64,000 nt of DNA, taken from contig CP074573.1 in the NCBI GenBank assembly GCA_018394295.1, forward strand, positions 248,001 to 312,000. The letters run 5' to 3'. Position numbers and translations under genes: made by a program. The notes beneath the pieces were generated by a model. That model made no database searches and had not been told where the DNA came from. It saw nothing but the letters and a program-made list of their open reading frames with translations. Position 1 is the stretch's first letter; every line of letters begins with the position of its first letter. The DNA comes from Mycoplasmatota bacterium. GTDB taxonomy: Bacteria > Bacillota_I > Bacilli_A > Haloplasmatales > Haloplasmataceae. Shown piece by piece: positions 17,387 to 26,920 of the stretch.

Positions 17387-20161
17387 ATGCTTAAGAAACT
17401 ACTATATATATCAGTATTTCTTGTTATAGTATTAATTACTGTATGTATGAGAACTGATGAAGATGCTTATGCTCTTAATATGAATGCGATACAAGAAAAA
17501 GACGTAGAAAACCATATTGAAAAGTTAGAGTATTTACTATTTAATGACAACAAATACAAAAAACTTAGTAATTTAGAGAATCCTGATGAAGAAATCGTAA
17601 TAGATGGTTATGATTATTCATTGCTATCAGATGGGATTCCAAATTACGATGAAGATAATATTTTAACAAACCCTGCAGATGATTTAGAGGTAAACGTACT
17701 AAGTGATTATGAAGGGTTAGAAGGAGAAGCATTATTAACACCTGAAGAAGGGACAGTTACTTGGGATTTTAATGTTTCAGAATCAGGATATTACAATATT
17801 GAAATTTACTACTATCCTTATGAAGGTAAGAGTTCTAATCCTGAGCGTGAGATTGCAATAAACGGTGAAATACCTTTTACTGAAATGCGTAATGTGTCTT
17901 TTTATCGTCTATGGGGAAATGAAAGTCCAGTAAAACATATTGATGGTAAAAATGATGTAAGACCTTCAAGAATTGAAAAACCAGAATGGCATAAAAGAAT
18001 TCTAGAAAATGAGGAAGGATATTTTGAACCTTACTTCTTTGAATTAACAGAAGGTAAAAATACCATTTCTTTAACAGCAATTCGTGAGCCATTATTGATT
18101 GATAAAATTATCATTCATAAAATAGATGAAAGAATATCTTATGAAGATTATTCACAACAATATAATTCTTTTAATCAAAGCGATAAGAAATTGACTATTC
18201 AAGGAGAAGATTCTGTCCTTCAGTCTTCACCAACATTGTATCCACAAATAGATAGAACAAGTATTAGAACAGAACCATTTCATAATACACAATTAAGATT
18301 AAATTGTATTGGTGGATACAATTGGAGAGCTGTCGGAGATTGGATTGAATGGGAAATTGATGTACCAGAAACTGGTCTATATAATATTTCAATGAAAGCT
18401 CTTCAGAATATGAAAGCTGGTTCATTCTCAACAAGAAGTTTATTTATTGATGGAGAAATACCATTTAAAGAAGCTGCTAATATTGAGATAGTTTATAAAA
18501 GTGATTGGCAAAATGTCACTTTTGGAGACGATGAAGGTGCCTATTTATTTTATTTAGAAGAAGGAACTAGAAAAATCACTTTAAAAAATACCTTAGGTAG
18601 ATATGAACCTATTATCGAAACCGTAGAGCAAGAAATATATAATCTAAATACCTTATACCGTGAAATTATTATATTCACAGGTGTATCTCCAGACGTATAT
18701 AGAGATTATCAGTTAGAAAAAAGAATTGAAAATTTACCTCAAAAACTTAAAGATAGTTCCGATAATTTGAAAAACGCGATTGATCAAATAGTTGAAATAA
18801 CTGGTGAGTATAGTTCTAATATTTCTGTCATCCAAAAGACAGTAATGCAACTTGATATGTTTTCTAAAAATGTTAGAAAAATACAATCAAATTTAGCTTC
18901 CTTTAAAAATAATATTGTTTCTTTAGGGGCATGGACAATGACAGCAAGAGAACAGCCATTATCAATTGACTATCTAGTAATCCATAATGATAATTATGAA
19001 TTACCAAGAGCCCATTCTAACTTTTTTGAAAAACTATGGTATCAAATCACATCTTTCTTTTCATCTTTCTTTGTTGATTATTCATTGATAGAAAATGATG
19101 AAGGTGATACAGAAGATTATGAAGAAATTACGGTTTGGCTTCAAGGGACTGGGCGAGATCAAGCAATGATCCTCAAGCAATTAGTTGATGAGACATTTAC
19201 TCATCAACATAAGGTAAAAGTAAATCTTAAACTGGTTAATGCTGGTGTGTTATTACCTTCAACTTTAGCTGGTGTAGGCCCTGATGTTGCAATGTTTACA
19301 GGAGAATCATTACCTGTAGAGTATGCAATGAGAAATGCGATTTATGATATCAGCAAGTTTGAAGATTTTAAAGAAGTAACTAATAGATTTACTGAAAGTG
19401 CGATGACGCCTTATTATTATAATGAAGGTTGTTATGGTTTACCTGAAAGTCAAAATTTTATGGTTATGTTTTATCGAACTGACATTTTAGAAGAGTTAGG
19501 AATTACTCCACCAAAAACTTGGCAAGAAGTAATAGATATAGTTCCTGTTCTTCAAAGAAATCATTTAGAGTTCTATTTACCACAATATGAAGATTTAAAT
19601 GCGCTTAACCCAGTATTTTATTCTCTGTTAAATCAATATGGAGGAAAATTATATGCTGAAGGTGGAGCGAGAACAGATTTATTATCAGATGAAGCATTAG
19701 ATGCTTTTGTTGATTATACGAATTTCTTCAGTAAGTATAGTTTTTCAATACAGGCTAACTTTGTAAATCGATTTAGAAGTGGCGAAATGCCAATAGGAAT
19801 TGATTATTATACTTTATATAACTCGTTAAGTGTATTCGCACCTGAAATTAGAGGCCAATGGGATTTTGTCCCTATACCAGGAACACCTCAAACGGATGAA
19901 AATGGAGATCCAATTTATGTAACAAATCCTGATACTGGTATGATTGAACAATTAATTGATAATACAACCACTTCCACTACATCTGCTGTTGTTATGCTCA
20001 AAAAGAATAATAGTCATGAAGCATCATGGGAATTTATGAAGTGGTGGACATCATCAGAAACTCAAATAAGATATTCAAGAGAGATGGAAGGTATTTTTGG
20101 GGAAGCAGGTAGACATTCTCCTGCAAACTTAGAAACACTTGATCAATTGCCTTGGCCTTAA
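17387..20161 (+). CDS. CBM-like / solute-binding fusion protein, cut short by an in-frame TAA
   Basis: ATG 17387 is preferred over ATG 17369 because GGAGTGA (17373-17379) lies 7 bases before it and it begins a normal signal peptide (MLKKLLYISVFLVIV). The secreted protein has two beta-sandwich, CBM6/35-like modules (about 85-235 with 'GTVTWDFNVSESGYYNIEIYY' in outline, and 265-400 with 'WIEWEIDVPETGLYNIS'), a helical spacer, and a family-1 solute-binding domain from about 578 ('EITVWLQGTGRDQ', 'GVGPDVAMFTGESLPVEY'). The frame stops at TAA 20159-20161 immediately after 'LDQLPWP', yet 68 more sensible codons follow in the same frame. The gene therefore appears recently broken, or the stop is an error. 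It lies directly before a CUT1 permease pair, its likely partner. No lipobox cysteine is obvious. Confidence 0.85.
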   Translation: MLKKLLYISVFLVIVLITVCMRTDEDAYALNMNAIQEKDVENHIEKLEYLLFNDNKYKKLSNLENPDEEIVIDGYDYSLLSDGIPNYDEDNILTNPADDLEVNVLSDYEGLEGEALLTPEEGTVTWDFNVSESGYYNIEIYYYPYEGKSSNPEREIAINGEIPFTEMRNVSFYRLWGNESPVKHIDGKNDVRPSRIEKPEWHKRILENEEGYFEPYFFELTEGKNTISLTAIREPLLIDKIIIHKIDERISYEDYSQQYNSFNQSDKKLTIQGEDSVLQSSPTLYPQIDRTSIRTEPFHNTQLRLNCIGGYNWRAVGDWIEWEIDVPETGLYNISMKALQNMKAGSFSTRSLFIDGEIPFKEAANIEIVYKSDWQNVTFGDDEGAYLFYLEEGTRKITLKNTLGRYEPIIETVEQEIYNLNTLYREIIIFTGVSPDVYRDYQLEKRIENLPQKLKDSSDNLKNAIDQIVEITGEYSSNISVIQKTVMQLDMFSKNVRKIQSNLASFKNNIVSLGAWTMTAREQPLSIDYLVIHNDNYELPRAHSNFFEKLWYQITSFFSSFFVDYSLIENDEGDTEDYEEITVWLQGTGRDQAMILKQLVDETFTHQHKVKVNLKLVNAGVLLPSTLAGVGPDVAMFTGESLPVEYAMRNAIYDISKFEDFKEVTNRFTESAMTPYYYNEGCYGLPESQNFMVMFYRTDILEELGITPPKTWQEVIDIVPVLQRNHLEFYLPQYEDLNALNPVFYSLLNQYGGKLYAEGGARTDLLSDEALDAFVDYTNFFSKYSFSIQANFVNRFRSGEMPIGIDYYTLYNSLSVFAPEIRGQWDFVPIPGTPQTDENGDPIYVTNPDTGMIEQLIDNTTTSTTSAVVMLKKNNSHEASWEFMKWWTSSETQIRYSREMEGIFGEAGRHSPANLETLDQLPWP

Positions 20162-20368
20162 AAATATCACACCATTTTAAAAGAACAAATACATAATACA
20201 GAAGGTATTCCTGTTGTTCCAGGTTCTTATATTGTGGGAAGATATGTGAATAATGCTTTCAGGGAGTCTTATAATATTGCAACGAACCCAAGAGATACGA
20301 TGTATAAATATGATCGAAAAATTAATAACGAAATAGCCCGTAAACGAGAAGAATTTGGTTTAGATTAA
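20162..20368 (+). pseudogene. Separated C-terminal end of the solute-binding fusion
   Basis: Read in the same frame as the upstream gene, these 68 codons give 'KYHTILKEQIHNTEGIPVVP', 'GSYIVGRYVNNAFRE' and 'INNEIARKREEFGLD', then TAA 20366-20368. This is the normal end of this solute-binding subfamily, which in homologues I recall continues straight on from an 'LPWP' motif. No start codon with a ribosome site lies inside, so independent translation is unlikely. Confidence 0.8.
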
Positions 20369-20385
20369 AAGAGAGGGTTGTTAAT

Positions 20386-21318
20386 ATGCACGATAAATCA
20401 ATTACAATGGAAAAACAATCAAAATTTCAGAAATTCAAGAAAAAAATATATAAAGATCGATACTCATATTATTTAATGGCTCCATATTTAATTATTTTTG
20501 GAACATTTACAGTTCTCTCAGTGTTCATGTCAATAGTATTAAGTTTCACAAACTTTAATTTATTAGAATTCCCTAAATTTGTGGGATTTGATAATTATAT
20601 CCGTTTATTTTTAGAAGATGAATTATTTATCACTGCCATTAAGAATACATTAATTATTGCGATTATCACAGGTCCAATTTCATTTATTTTGGCCTTTGTG
20701 GTTGCTTGGTTAATCAATGAATTACCAAAAAAATGGCGATGGTTCATGACTTTAGTATTCTACGCACCATCTATATCTGGTAATGCATATTTATTGTGGA
20801 AACTAATTTTTTCAAGTGATATGTACGGATATGCTAATTCCTTTTTATTAAAGAATGGATTGATAACTGAGCCAATTACTTGGCTTCAAGATCCAAAATA
20901 TGTTATATGGATTATTATACTTGTCCAATTTTGGTTAAGTTTAGGAGTATCGTTCTTAGCATTTATAGCTGGTTTACAAAATGTGAATACTTCATTATAT
21001 GAAGCTGGTGCAATCGATGGTGTCAGAAATAGATGGCAAGAATTATGGTATATCACTTTACCACAAATGAGACCACAACTTCTATTTGGAGCAGTTATGC
21101 AAATTACAGCATCCTTTGGAGTCGCGGATGTATCAGCAGCAATTGCAGGATATCCATCAGTTGAGGATGCAGGTCATACAATCGTACTTCATTTAATGGA
21201 TTATGGTGGTATGCGTTTTGAAATGGGGTATGCTTCCGCGATTGCAACCATATTATTTATGATTATGTTAGCTTCTAACATAGTTGTTCAAAAATTCTTA
21301 AGAAGAGTAGGTAGCTAG
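20386..21318 (+). CDS. CUT1 sugar ABC permease, first pair, MalF/UgpA type
   Basis: A 310-residue inner-membrane permease with six helices. The EAA loop that docks the ATPase is at about 205-235: 'YEAGAIDGVRNRWQELWYI', then TLP. It starts 17 bases after the end of the solute-binding tail with a 'gagaggg' ribosome site and is followed directly by its partner at 21320. With that partner it forms the transmembrane channel of a carbohydrate importer. No ATPase gene is found in the window, so a shared MsmX-type ATPase from elsewhere must be assumed. Confidence 0.92.
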   Translation: MHDKSITMEKQSKFQKFKKKIYKDRYSYYLMAPYLIIFGTFTVLSVFMSIVLSFTNFNLLEFPKFVGFDNYIRLFLEDELFITAIKNTLIIAIITGPISFILAFVVAWLINELPKKWRWFMTLVFYAPSISGNAYLLWKLIFSSDMYGYANSFLLKNGLITEPITWLQDPKYVIWIIILVQFWLSLGVSFLAFIAGLQNVNTSLYEAGAIDGVRNRWQELWYITLPQMRPQLLFGAVMQITASFGVADVSAAIAGYPSVEDAGHTIVLHLMDYGGMRFEMGYASAIATILFMIMLASNIVVQKFLRRVGS

Positions 21319-21319
21319 G

Positions 21320-22237
21320 ATGGAAAAGATTGCAAAATTAAAGAAAATTGTGAAAAATATCTACAATAATTTACTCGTTCGCAGAAGAATAAAAAGAAAA
21401 AAACGTATTAATAGATCAAGATCAGGAAATATCGTAATATTTTTATTCTTGCTTATATTTAGTGTATTCAGCGCTTATCCTTTAATATTTATTATCGCGA
21501 ATGCGTTTAAACCACTTCATGAATTATTTATATTTCCACCTAAATTATTTCCATCTGACCCAACATTTAAAAATTTCAGTGACTTATTAAATTTGATAGG
21601 TTCAACTTGGGTTCCTATGTCTCGATATATATTTAACACGATATTCATTACCTTTGTTGGTACAGTAGGGCATGTCCTTATTGCTTCAATGTGTGCCTAT
21701 CCACTAGCTAAGCATCGATTTATGGGGAAAACACTTATTTTCACCCTAATAATCTATTCATTAATGTTTAGTGGTGCGGTTACAAGCACACCTGTATTTA
21801 TGATAATGAGTTGGCTTGGACTAATTGATACTCATTTTGCAGTCATCATTCCTGCTTTCGCATTTCCATTAGGTTTATATTTAATGAAACAATTTATGGA
21901 AACCATACCCAATAGTTTGTTAGAGGCAGCAAAAATTGATGGCGCTCATGAGTTTAAGATATTTTGGAATGTTGTCATGCCTCTATCTAAACCAGCTTGG
22001 TTAACACTTGTTATTTTGTTATTCCAATCTCTATGGGGAACTAGTGGTGGTGGATACATATTCTCAGAACAATTAAAAACATTGAGTTATGCTTTAGGAC
22101 AAATTGTTAGTGGAGGAATTGCTCGAGCAGGAACAGCAGCTGCTGTATCTGTTGTGATGTTAATCGTTCCAATCACAATATTTATCATTTCTCAAAGTAA
22201 AATTATTGACACAATGTCACATTCAGGTATGAAGTAG
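21320..22237 (+). CDS. CUT1 sugar ABC permease, first pair, MalG/UgpE type
   Basis: A 305-residue permease starting one base after the preceding stop, which implies translational coupling. The N-terminus is strongly basic (RRRIKRKKRINRSRS) before the first helix. The EAA motif is at about 195-222 ('LLEAAKIDGAHEFKIFWNV' followed by MPLSKPA), and the last residues (IIDTMSHSGMK) are typical of the MalG-like partner in this group. It forms a heterodimer with the product of 20386. Confidence 0.92.
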   Translation: MEKIAKLKKIVKNIYNNLLVRRRIKRKKRINRSRSGNIVIFLFLLIFSVFSAYPLIFIIANAFKPLHELFIFPPKLFPSDPTFKNFSDLLNLIGSTWVPMSRYIFNTIFITFVGTVGHVLIASMCAYPLAKHRFMGKTLIFTLIIYSLMFSGAVTSTPVFMIMSWLGLIDTHFAVIIPAFAFPLGLYLMKQFMETIPNSLLEAAKIDGAHEFKIFWNVVMPLSKPAWLTLVILLFQSLWGTSGGGYIFSEQLKTLSYALGQIVSGGIARAGTAAAVSVVMLIVPITIFIISQSKIIDTMSHSGMK

Positions 22238-22246
22238 GTGAAAGTT

Positions 22247-23716
22247 ATGAAGAAGTTTAGCTTAATAGTAGGAATTTTTATTGTCATGTTATTTACCTCT
22301 TTTAATGTCAAGGCAGGGTACTACTACTCTTATTGGGGAACTCCTATTGACTCAGTAGACCCTTACACACATGTTAAAACAATTACTCCACCTGAAATTG
22401 ATGTTGAAATAGGCGAACTGACAGATATGTATGTACACAATGATAATATCTATTTATTGGATGGCAAATTAAATAAGATTGTAATCTTAGATGAAAATTA
22501 TAAATTTGTTAAACAATTTCCTGAAAATTTGGAAATGGATCCAGTAAAGATGAACGGACCTAAAGGTATATTTGTAAGAGATGAATTAGATAAATCTGGT
22601 GAATTAAGAACATATATATATGTTGCTGATACAGGAAATGGTCGAGTTCTTAGAATAAAAGATAACTGGTTATATAAAGAATTTAAAACACCGGATGAAT
22701 TGATTTTCCAAGGAGAAGAAGCCGTTGATTATAAACCGGAAAAAATAGTTGTTAACAATACTGGGAAAATGTATATTATTGCGACCGGTGTATATGAAGG
22801 AATATTAGAACTTGATCCAGATGGGACATTTAGTCGATTTGTAGGGACAAATAAAGTCGCTATCAATATTATTGATAGATTCTGGATGATGTTTATGTCT
22901 AAAGAACAAAGAGATAAAATCAATTTATATTTACCAACAACATTTTTGAATTTTCATGTCGATGAAGATGGATTCTTATATACGGTTACTCAAACAAGTG
23001 ATGGAAGTGGTAATGATATGATAAAACGTATCAATACAAAAGGTGTTGATGTTTTATCAAGAACAGGTTACTTTTTTCCTAAAGGTGAAGTATCGTATAC
23101 TTGGTGGGATAATGGAGATGTTCCAACAGGACCTTCACTATTATTAGATATTACAGCCAACGATTATGGATTATATTCTGTGGTTGATGTTAACCGAGGA
23201 AGAATATTTACTTATGACTTTGATGGTAATTTACTATATATATTTGGTGGGAATGGAAAGCAGGTAGGGAAATTTAGTAATGCGACAACCATTCAATATG
23301 TACATGATAATCTACTTGTAATGGATTCCACAAATAACACAATATCAGTATTTGAACCAACTAAATTTGGTGAACTAGTTAATGAAGCAACAAGGCTATA
23401 TTATGAAGGTGATTATGAAGAATCAGCAGAAGTTTGGGAAAAAACTCTAAAATATAACACCAATTATTATTTAGCTTATCGTGGTATCGCAAGAACCCAA
23501 TACATTAAAGGTGATTATAAAGCATCTATGGAGAATTTTAAACTAGCAAACGATAAAACGAATTATTCTTTAGCTTATAAAGAATATCGAAATGAGCAAC
23601 TAAAAAAATACTTTCCTATTATCGTTGTTTTAATGTTCAGTTCTGTTGGATATTTACTTTATAAATCAATAAAAGATAATATCCGAGAAGCAAAAGAAAC
23701 AGGAAGGGATGACTAA
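22247..23716 (+). CDS. Membrane-anchored NHL-repeat protein with C-terminal TPR
   Basis: ATG 22247 is preferred over GTG 22238: TAGGTGA lies just before it and it starts a clean signal peptide (MKKFSLIVGIFIVMLF). The protein (489 residues) has NHL beta-propeller repeats over about 60-370 ('YVADTGNGRVLRI', 'YSVVDVNRGRIFTYDFDGNL', 'HDNLLVMDSTNNTISVFEP'), then TPR-like helices (about 380-450) and a membrane helix near the end ('YFPIIVVLMFSSVGYLLY'). The propeller faces outward. This gene together with Yip1, DUF5696 and two permease pairs is a gene set I recall from Paenibacillus and Lachnospiraceae sugar loci. Probably an accessory scaffold or sugar-binding part of the importer; role unproven. 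Confidence 0.78.
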   Translation: MKKFSLIVGIFIVMLFTSFNVKAGYYYSYWGTPIDSVDPYTHVKTITPPEIDVEIGELTDMYVHNDNIYLLDGKLNKIVILDENYKFVKQFPENLEMDPVKMNGPKGIFVRDELDKSGELRTYIYVADTGNGRVLRIKDNWLYKEFKTPDELIFQGEEAVDYKPEKIVVNNTGKMYIIATGVYEGILELDPDGTFSRFVGTNKVAINIIDRFWMMFMSKEQRDKINLYLPTTFLNFHVDEDGFLYTVTQTSDGSGNDMIKRINTKGVDVLSRTGYFFPKGEVSYTWWDNGDVPTGPSLLLDITANDYGLYSVVDVNRGRIFTYDFDGNLLYIFGGNGKQVGKFSNATTIQYVHDNLLVMDSTNNTISVFEPTKFGELVNEATRLYYEGDYEESAEVWEKTLKYNTNYYLAYRGIARTQYIKGDYKASMENFKLANDKTNYSLAYKEYRNEQLKKYFPIIVVLMFSSVGYLLYKSIKDNIREAKETGRDD

Positions 23717-23717
23717 T

Positions 23718-24365
23718 ATGAAATGTAAAAAATATATGAAGATGATATTTGAAGACTTGGTAAAGTTTCCTTTGTATATCATTTCACACCCCTTTAAAGG
23801 ATATGATGATTTTAAACTTCAAAAAAAGGGGAAAATGTATGTTGCTCTAATATTATTAGCATTGACTTCATTAATTACAATATTACGTTTTACATCAATA
23901 GGATTTATTATGAATCCTAATAACCCTAAAGATTTAAATAGTATTAAATTAATTTCATTTGTTTTATTCCCAGTTTTATTATTTTCAATTGCAAACTGGA
24001 ATGTAACAACACTTTTTGATGGAAAAGGAAAATTAAAGGACATATTCATGATGGTTTGTTATTCCTTATTTCCTTATATAATCGTTTCATTTTTTGTCAT
24101 TATTGCTAGTAATTATTTAACATATGAAGAACTTTTAATATTAAATGTTATTGATTATATAGGAATTTTGGGAATTGTGTATTTAATGTTTTTTGGAATG
24201 ATTTGCATACATGAATATTCACCTACCAAAGTATTCATTACTACAGGTTTAACAATTGTTGCGATAGGGGTTATTCTGTTTATTGTGTTGCTAATATTTA
24301 CGTTAATCAGACAATTTTATACATTTGTTTATGCTTTGCTAAAGGAAATATCTAAAAGATATTAA
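23718..24365 (+). CDS. Yip1-domain membrane protein
   Basis: Start taken as ATG 23718, one base after the preceding stop and 8 bases from GGAAGGGA; the earlier ATG 23709 overlaps that ribosome site. 215 residues with about five helices. 'ISHPFKGYDDFKLQKKGK' near the N-terminus is the recognisable leader of bacterial Yip1 (YIP1 family, PF04893) proteins found in sugar-import operons. Function unknown; its fixed position between NHL and DUF5696 genes suggests a part in assembly of the importer. Confidence 0.75.
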   Translation: MKCKKYMKMIFEDLVKFPLYIISHPFKGYDDFKLQKKGKMYVALILLALTSLITILRFTSIGFIMNPNNPKDLNSIKLISFVLFPVLLFSIANWNVTTLFDGKGKLKDIFMMVCYSLFPYIIVSFFVIIASNYLTYEELLILNVIDYIGILGIVYLMFFGMICIHEYSPTKVFITTGLTIVAIGVILFIVLLIFTLIRQFYTFVYALLKEISKRY

Positions 24366-24374
24366 GGTGATTTT

Positions 24375-26909
24375 ATGAAAACATTTATAATTAAATTAAT
24401 CAGTTTATGTATAGTGATAACAGCAATTTATCTTTTGGTTACAACCGAATATAAAGATGATTTAAGAAAACCTCGAAAAGAATATGATAAAACAGGTTAT
24501 AAACTTGTCTCTGATGGAAACTTAACTAACACAAATAAAAGTGTTGCAGAAAACTCTGAAACGGGATTATCTTTATATATTGATGAGACTACATCACATA
24601 TTACATTAGAAAATACAAATACAGGTCAAACGTGGACCTCAAATGTTCAAGAAAAAGATAATTTTGAGGGAATTGTTAGAAGTACAAAAAAGTTACAACA
24701 AAGTACACTTAAAATTTGGTATTACAATAAACTTGAAGACCCAAAAGCGATGCTTAATTATGAATTTAGTATTGAAGAACAAAATTATTTAATTAGATAC
24801 ATACCAAATGGTGTTGAAGTGCTTTATATAATTTGTGATACGAATCATTCCGTGTATGATTTACCACTAAGAATTAGTATTGAAAGAATGCAATCATTAG
24901 TATTTGATAAACTAGATAAGTTAATCGATACAGGTGATATAAGCGCAGCAAGAGATAAAAGATTATTAAATAGTAACTATATGTACAATGAAAAATATGG
25001 TATTTATGTATTGAAAAACCCTGAAAATTTAGCTCAAAATATGATTGATATTATTTACGGAATTTTATATGAAAAAGGAGATTATACTGCACAGGAATTA
25101 TTATATGATAATGAAGTACAAGGCGTTAGTGATGATAAGGGGAAACCTTATTTTGAAGTTGGTGTAAGATACACATTAACAGATAGTGGCTTTAAGGCAA
25201 CTATAATAAATGAATCATTATTTGAGAATAAACATTACCTTATTTCCCATATTGATTTATTACCTTATTTTGGAGCTGGAAGTGTCAATGATAAGGGATA
25301 TATTGTTGTACCAGATGGTTCAGGAGCTATTATGAATTTTAATAATGGTAAAACTTATGCTACTCAATATGAAAAAAAATTATATGGTAAAGACTATGGA
25401 AAAGCTGTTTATTCTGCTCCAGAAAAATCATATAATGCATCGATGCCAATATTTGGGATGAAGAAAAATGATGATGCTTTCTTAGCCATCATTACGGAAG
25501 GTGATGCTGCAGCATCAGTTATTGCTGATATCAGTGAAAAGTATGATTCATATAATAAGGTATATGCAAGATTTTATTGTCGTGAGAAGGATGTACTTCC
25601 TTTACTTGGAATTGGTAATAAAATAAATATGTGGAGTGTAGATTTAAATTCTACCGATTATTCAATTGAATTTAGATTCCCAGAAAAGAAAGACTACTTA
25701 GGTATGGCAGAAATATATAATAGTTACTTAAAGAGTCTGGGAATGAAAGAAAAAGAGAACAAGGGGTTAAGACTTAATTTAACTTTCCTTGGTGGATATA
25801 GTGATACAGAACATTTTCTAGGTATTCCTTATACTAAGGTAAAACCATTAACTACGACCAGTCAAGTTAAAAAAATTACCCAACAACTCCTTGATGATGG
25901 TATCAAAAATATTGATATATCTTATCGTGGTTGGATGAATGGTGGAATTACCCATTCATTACCAAATTCAATAGATATTGAAAATTCAATTGGTGGCGAA
26001 AAAGGAATTAATTCATTGATGAAGTTTTGCAAAAAAGAAGACATTAATTTATTCTTTGAAACAGATTTCTTAAAGATAAATACTACTGATCATTTTAAAA
26101 AAGGAAAAGAAGCAACTAGACTAATGTCTGGTGATGTTGCAACACATTATCCATTTAATGATGCAACATTATTACCTGATATTTCGAAAAATCCTTATTG
26201 GGTATTAAATCCATATTCAATCGAATCAAATATAAATCGTATGAATAAAGAATATAAGAAATATGGACTTAAAAATATTTCATTATCAGATTATGGAAAT
26301 ATCTTATCTGGTCATTATGATGAAAAAAAATTCTATTATAAAAATGAAACATTAGCTATCATTCAAGAGAATTTCAAAGAAATTGAAGATTCTTATAACC
26401 TAACCATGGCACACAGTCCTAATATTTATTCAACTCCTTACCTTGATCATATCGTGGATTTACCACTTGAAAGCTCATATTATAGTATCTTGGATGGAGA
26501 TATACCATTTTATCAATTAGCTATTTCTGATAGCATTAATTACGCTGGAACCGCCATTAATTTAGATGAAAAACATGATATAAATTGGCATATGTTAAAG
26601 GCGATTGAGACTGGGTCAAATATTAATTTTACTTGGTCATATTCTGATACTTTTAATTTAATGACAACAGATTATAATCAATATTATTCTACAAAATACA
26701 GTGAGTGGTATGATGATGCGGTAAATTTATATAACGAACTAGATAATTTGGGAATATATAATGAAAAATTAGTTGAGCATGAAATTATTAATGAAATGGT
26801 TAGAAGAGTTAAATACAGCGATGGTACAGAAATTTATATTAATTATGGAAATACTGATTTTGATTTAGAAAATCTTACGATATTAGCGAATAGCTATACA
26901 TTGGTTTAG
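24375..26909 (+). CDS. DUF5696-family extracellular protein, possible glycosidase
   Basis: An 844-residue exported protein with an N-terminal signal anchor ('FIIKLISLCIVITAIYLLV'). The N-terminal half (about 60-440) is beta-rich, with 'YIDETTSHITLENTNTGQTW' and 'GYIVVPDGSGAIMNFNNGK'. The second half reads as a TIM barrel: 'GIKNIDISYRGWMNGG', 'INSLMKFCKKEDINLFFETD', 'LKNISLSDYGNILSG' and 'MAHSPNIYSTPYLDHIVDLP' look like successive barrel strands. I recall the family as DUF5696, always beside CUT1 importers. A glycoside hydrolase role is inference from fold-like features; catalytic residues cannot be assigned from sequence alone. Confidence 0.75.
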   Translation: MKTFIIKLISLCIVITAIYLLVTTEYKDDLRKPRKEYDKTGYKLVSDGNLTNTNKSVAENSETGLSLYIDETTSHITLENTNTGQTWTSNVQEKDNFEGIVRSTKKLQQSTLKIWYYNKLEDPKAMLNYEFSIEEQNYLIRYIPNGVEVLYIICDTNHSVYDLPLRISIERMQSLVFDKLDKLIDTGDISAARDKRLLNSNYMYNEKYGIYVLKNPENLAQNMIDIIYGILYEKGDYTAQELLYDNEVQGVSDDKGKPYFEVGVRYTLTDSGFKATIINESLFENKHYLISHIDLLPYFGAGSVNDKGYIVVPDGSGAIMNFNNGKTYATQYEKKLYGKDYGKAVYSAPEKSYNASMPIFGMKKNDDAFLAIITEGDAAASVIADISEKYDSYNKVYARFYCREKDVLPLLGIGNKINMWSVDLNSTDYSIEFRFPEKKDYLGMAEIYNSYLKSLGMKEKENKGLRLNLTFLGGYSDTEHFLGIPYTKVKPLTTTSQVKKITQQLLDDGIKNIDISYRGWMNGGITHSLPNSIDIENSIGGEKGINSLMKFCKKEDINLFFETDFLKINTTDHFKKGKEATRLMSGDVATHYPFNDATLLPDISKNPYWVLNPYSIESNINRMNKEYKKYGLKNISLSDYGNILSGHYDEKKFYYKNETLAIIQENFKEIEDSYNLTMAHSPNIYSTPYLDHIVDLPLESSYYSILDGDIPFYQLAISDSINYAGTAINLDEKHDINWHMLKAIETGSNINFTWSYSDTFNLMTTDYNQYYSTKYSEWYDDAVNLYNELDNLGIYNEKLVEHEIINEMVRRVKYSDGTEIYINYGNTDFDLENLTILANSYTLV

Positions 26910-26920
26910 GTGGTGATAAT

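Noticed and set aside
20159-20161. TAA as a recoded sense codon
   Set aside because: Many genes in the window end with TAA at sensible places, and UAA is the least read-through-prone stop. A point mutation or sequence error is simpler.
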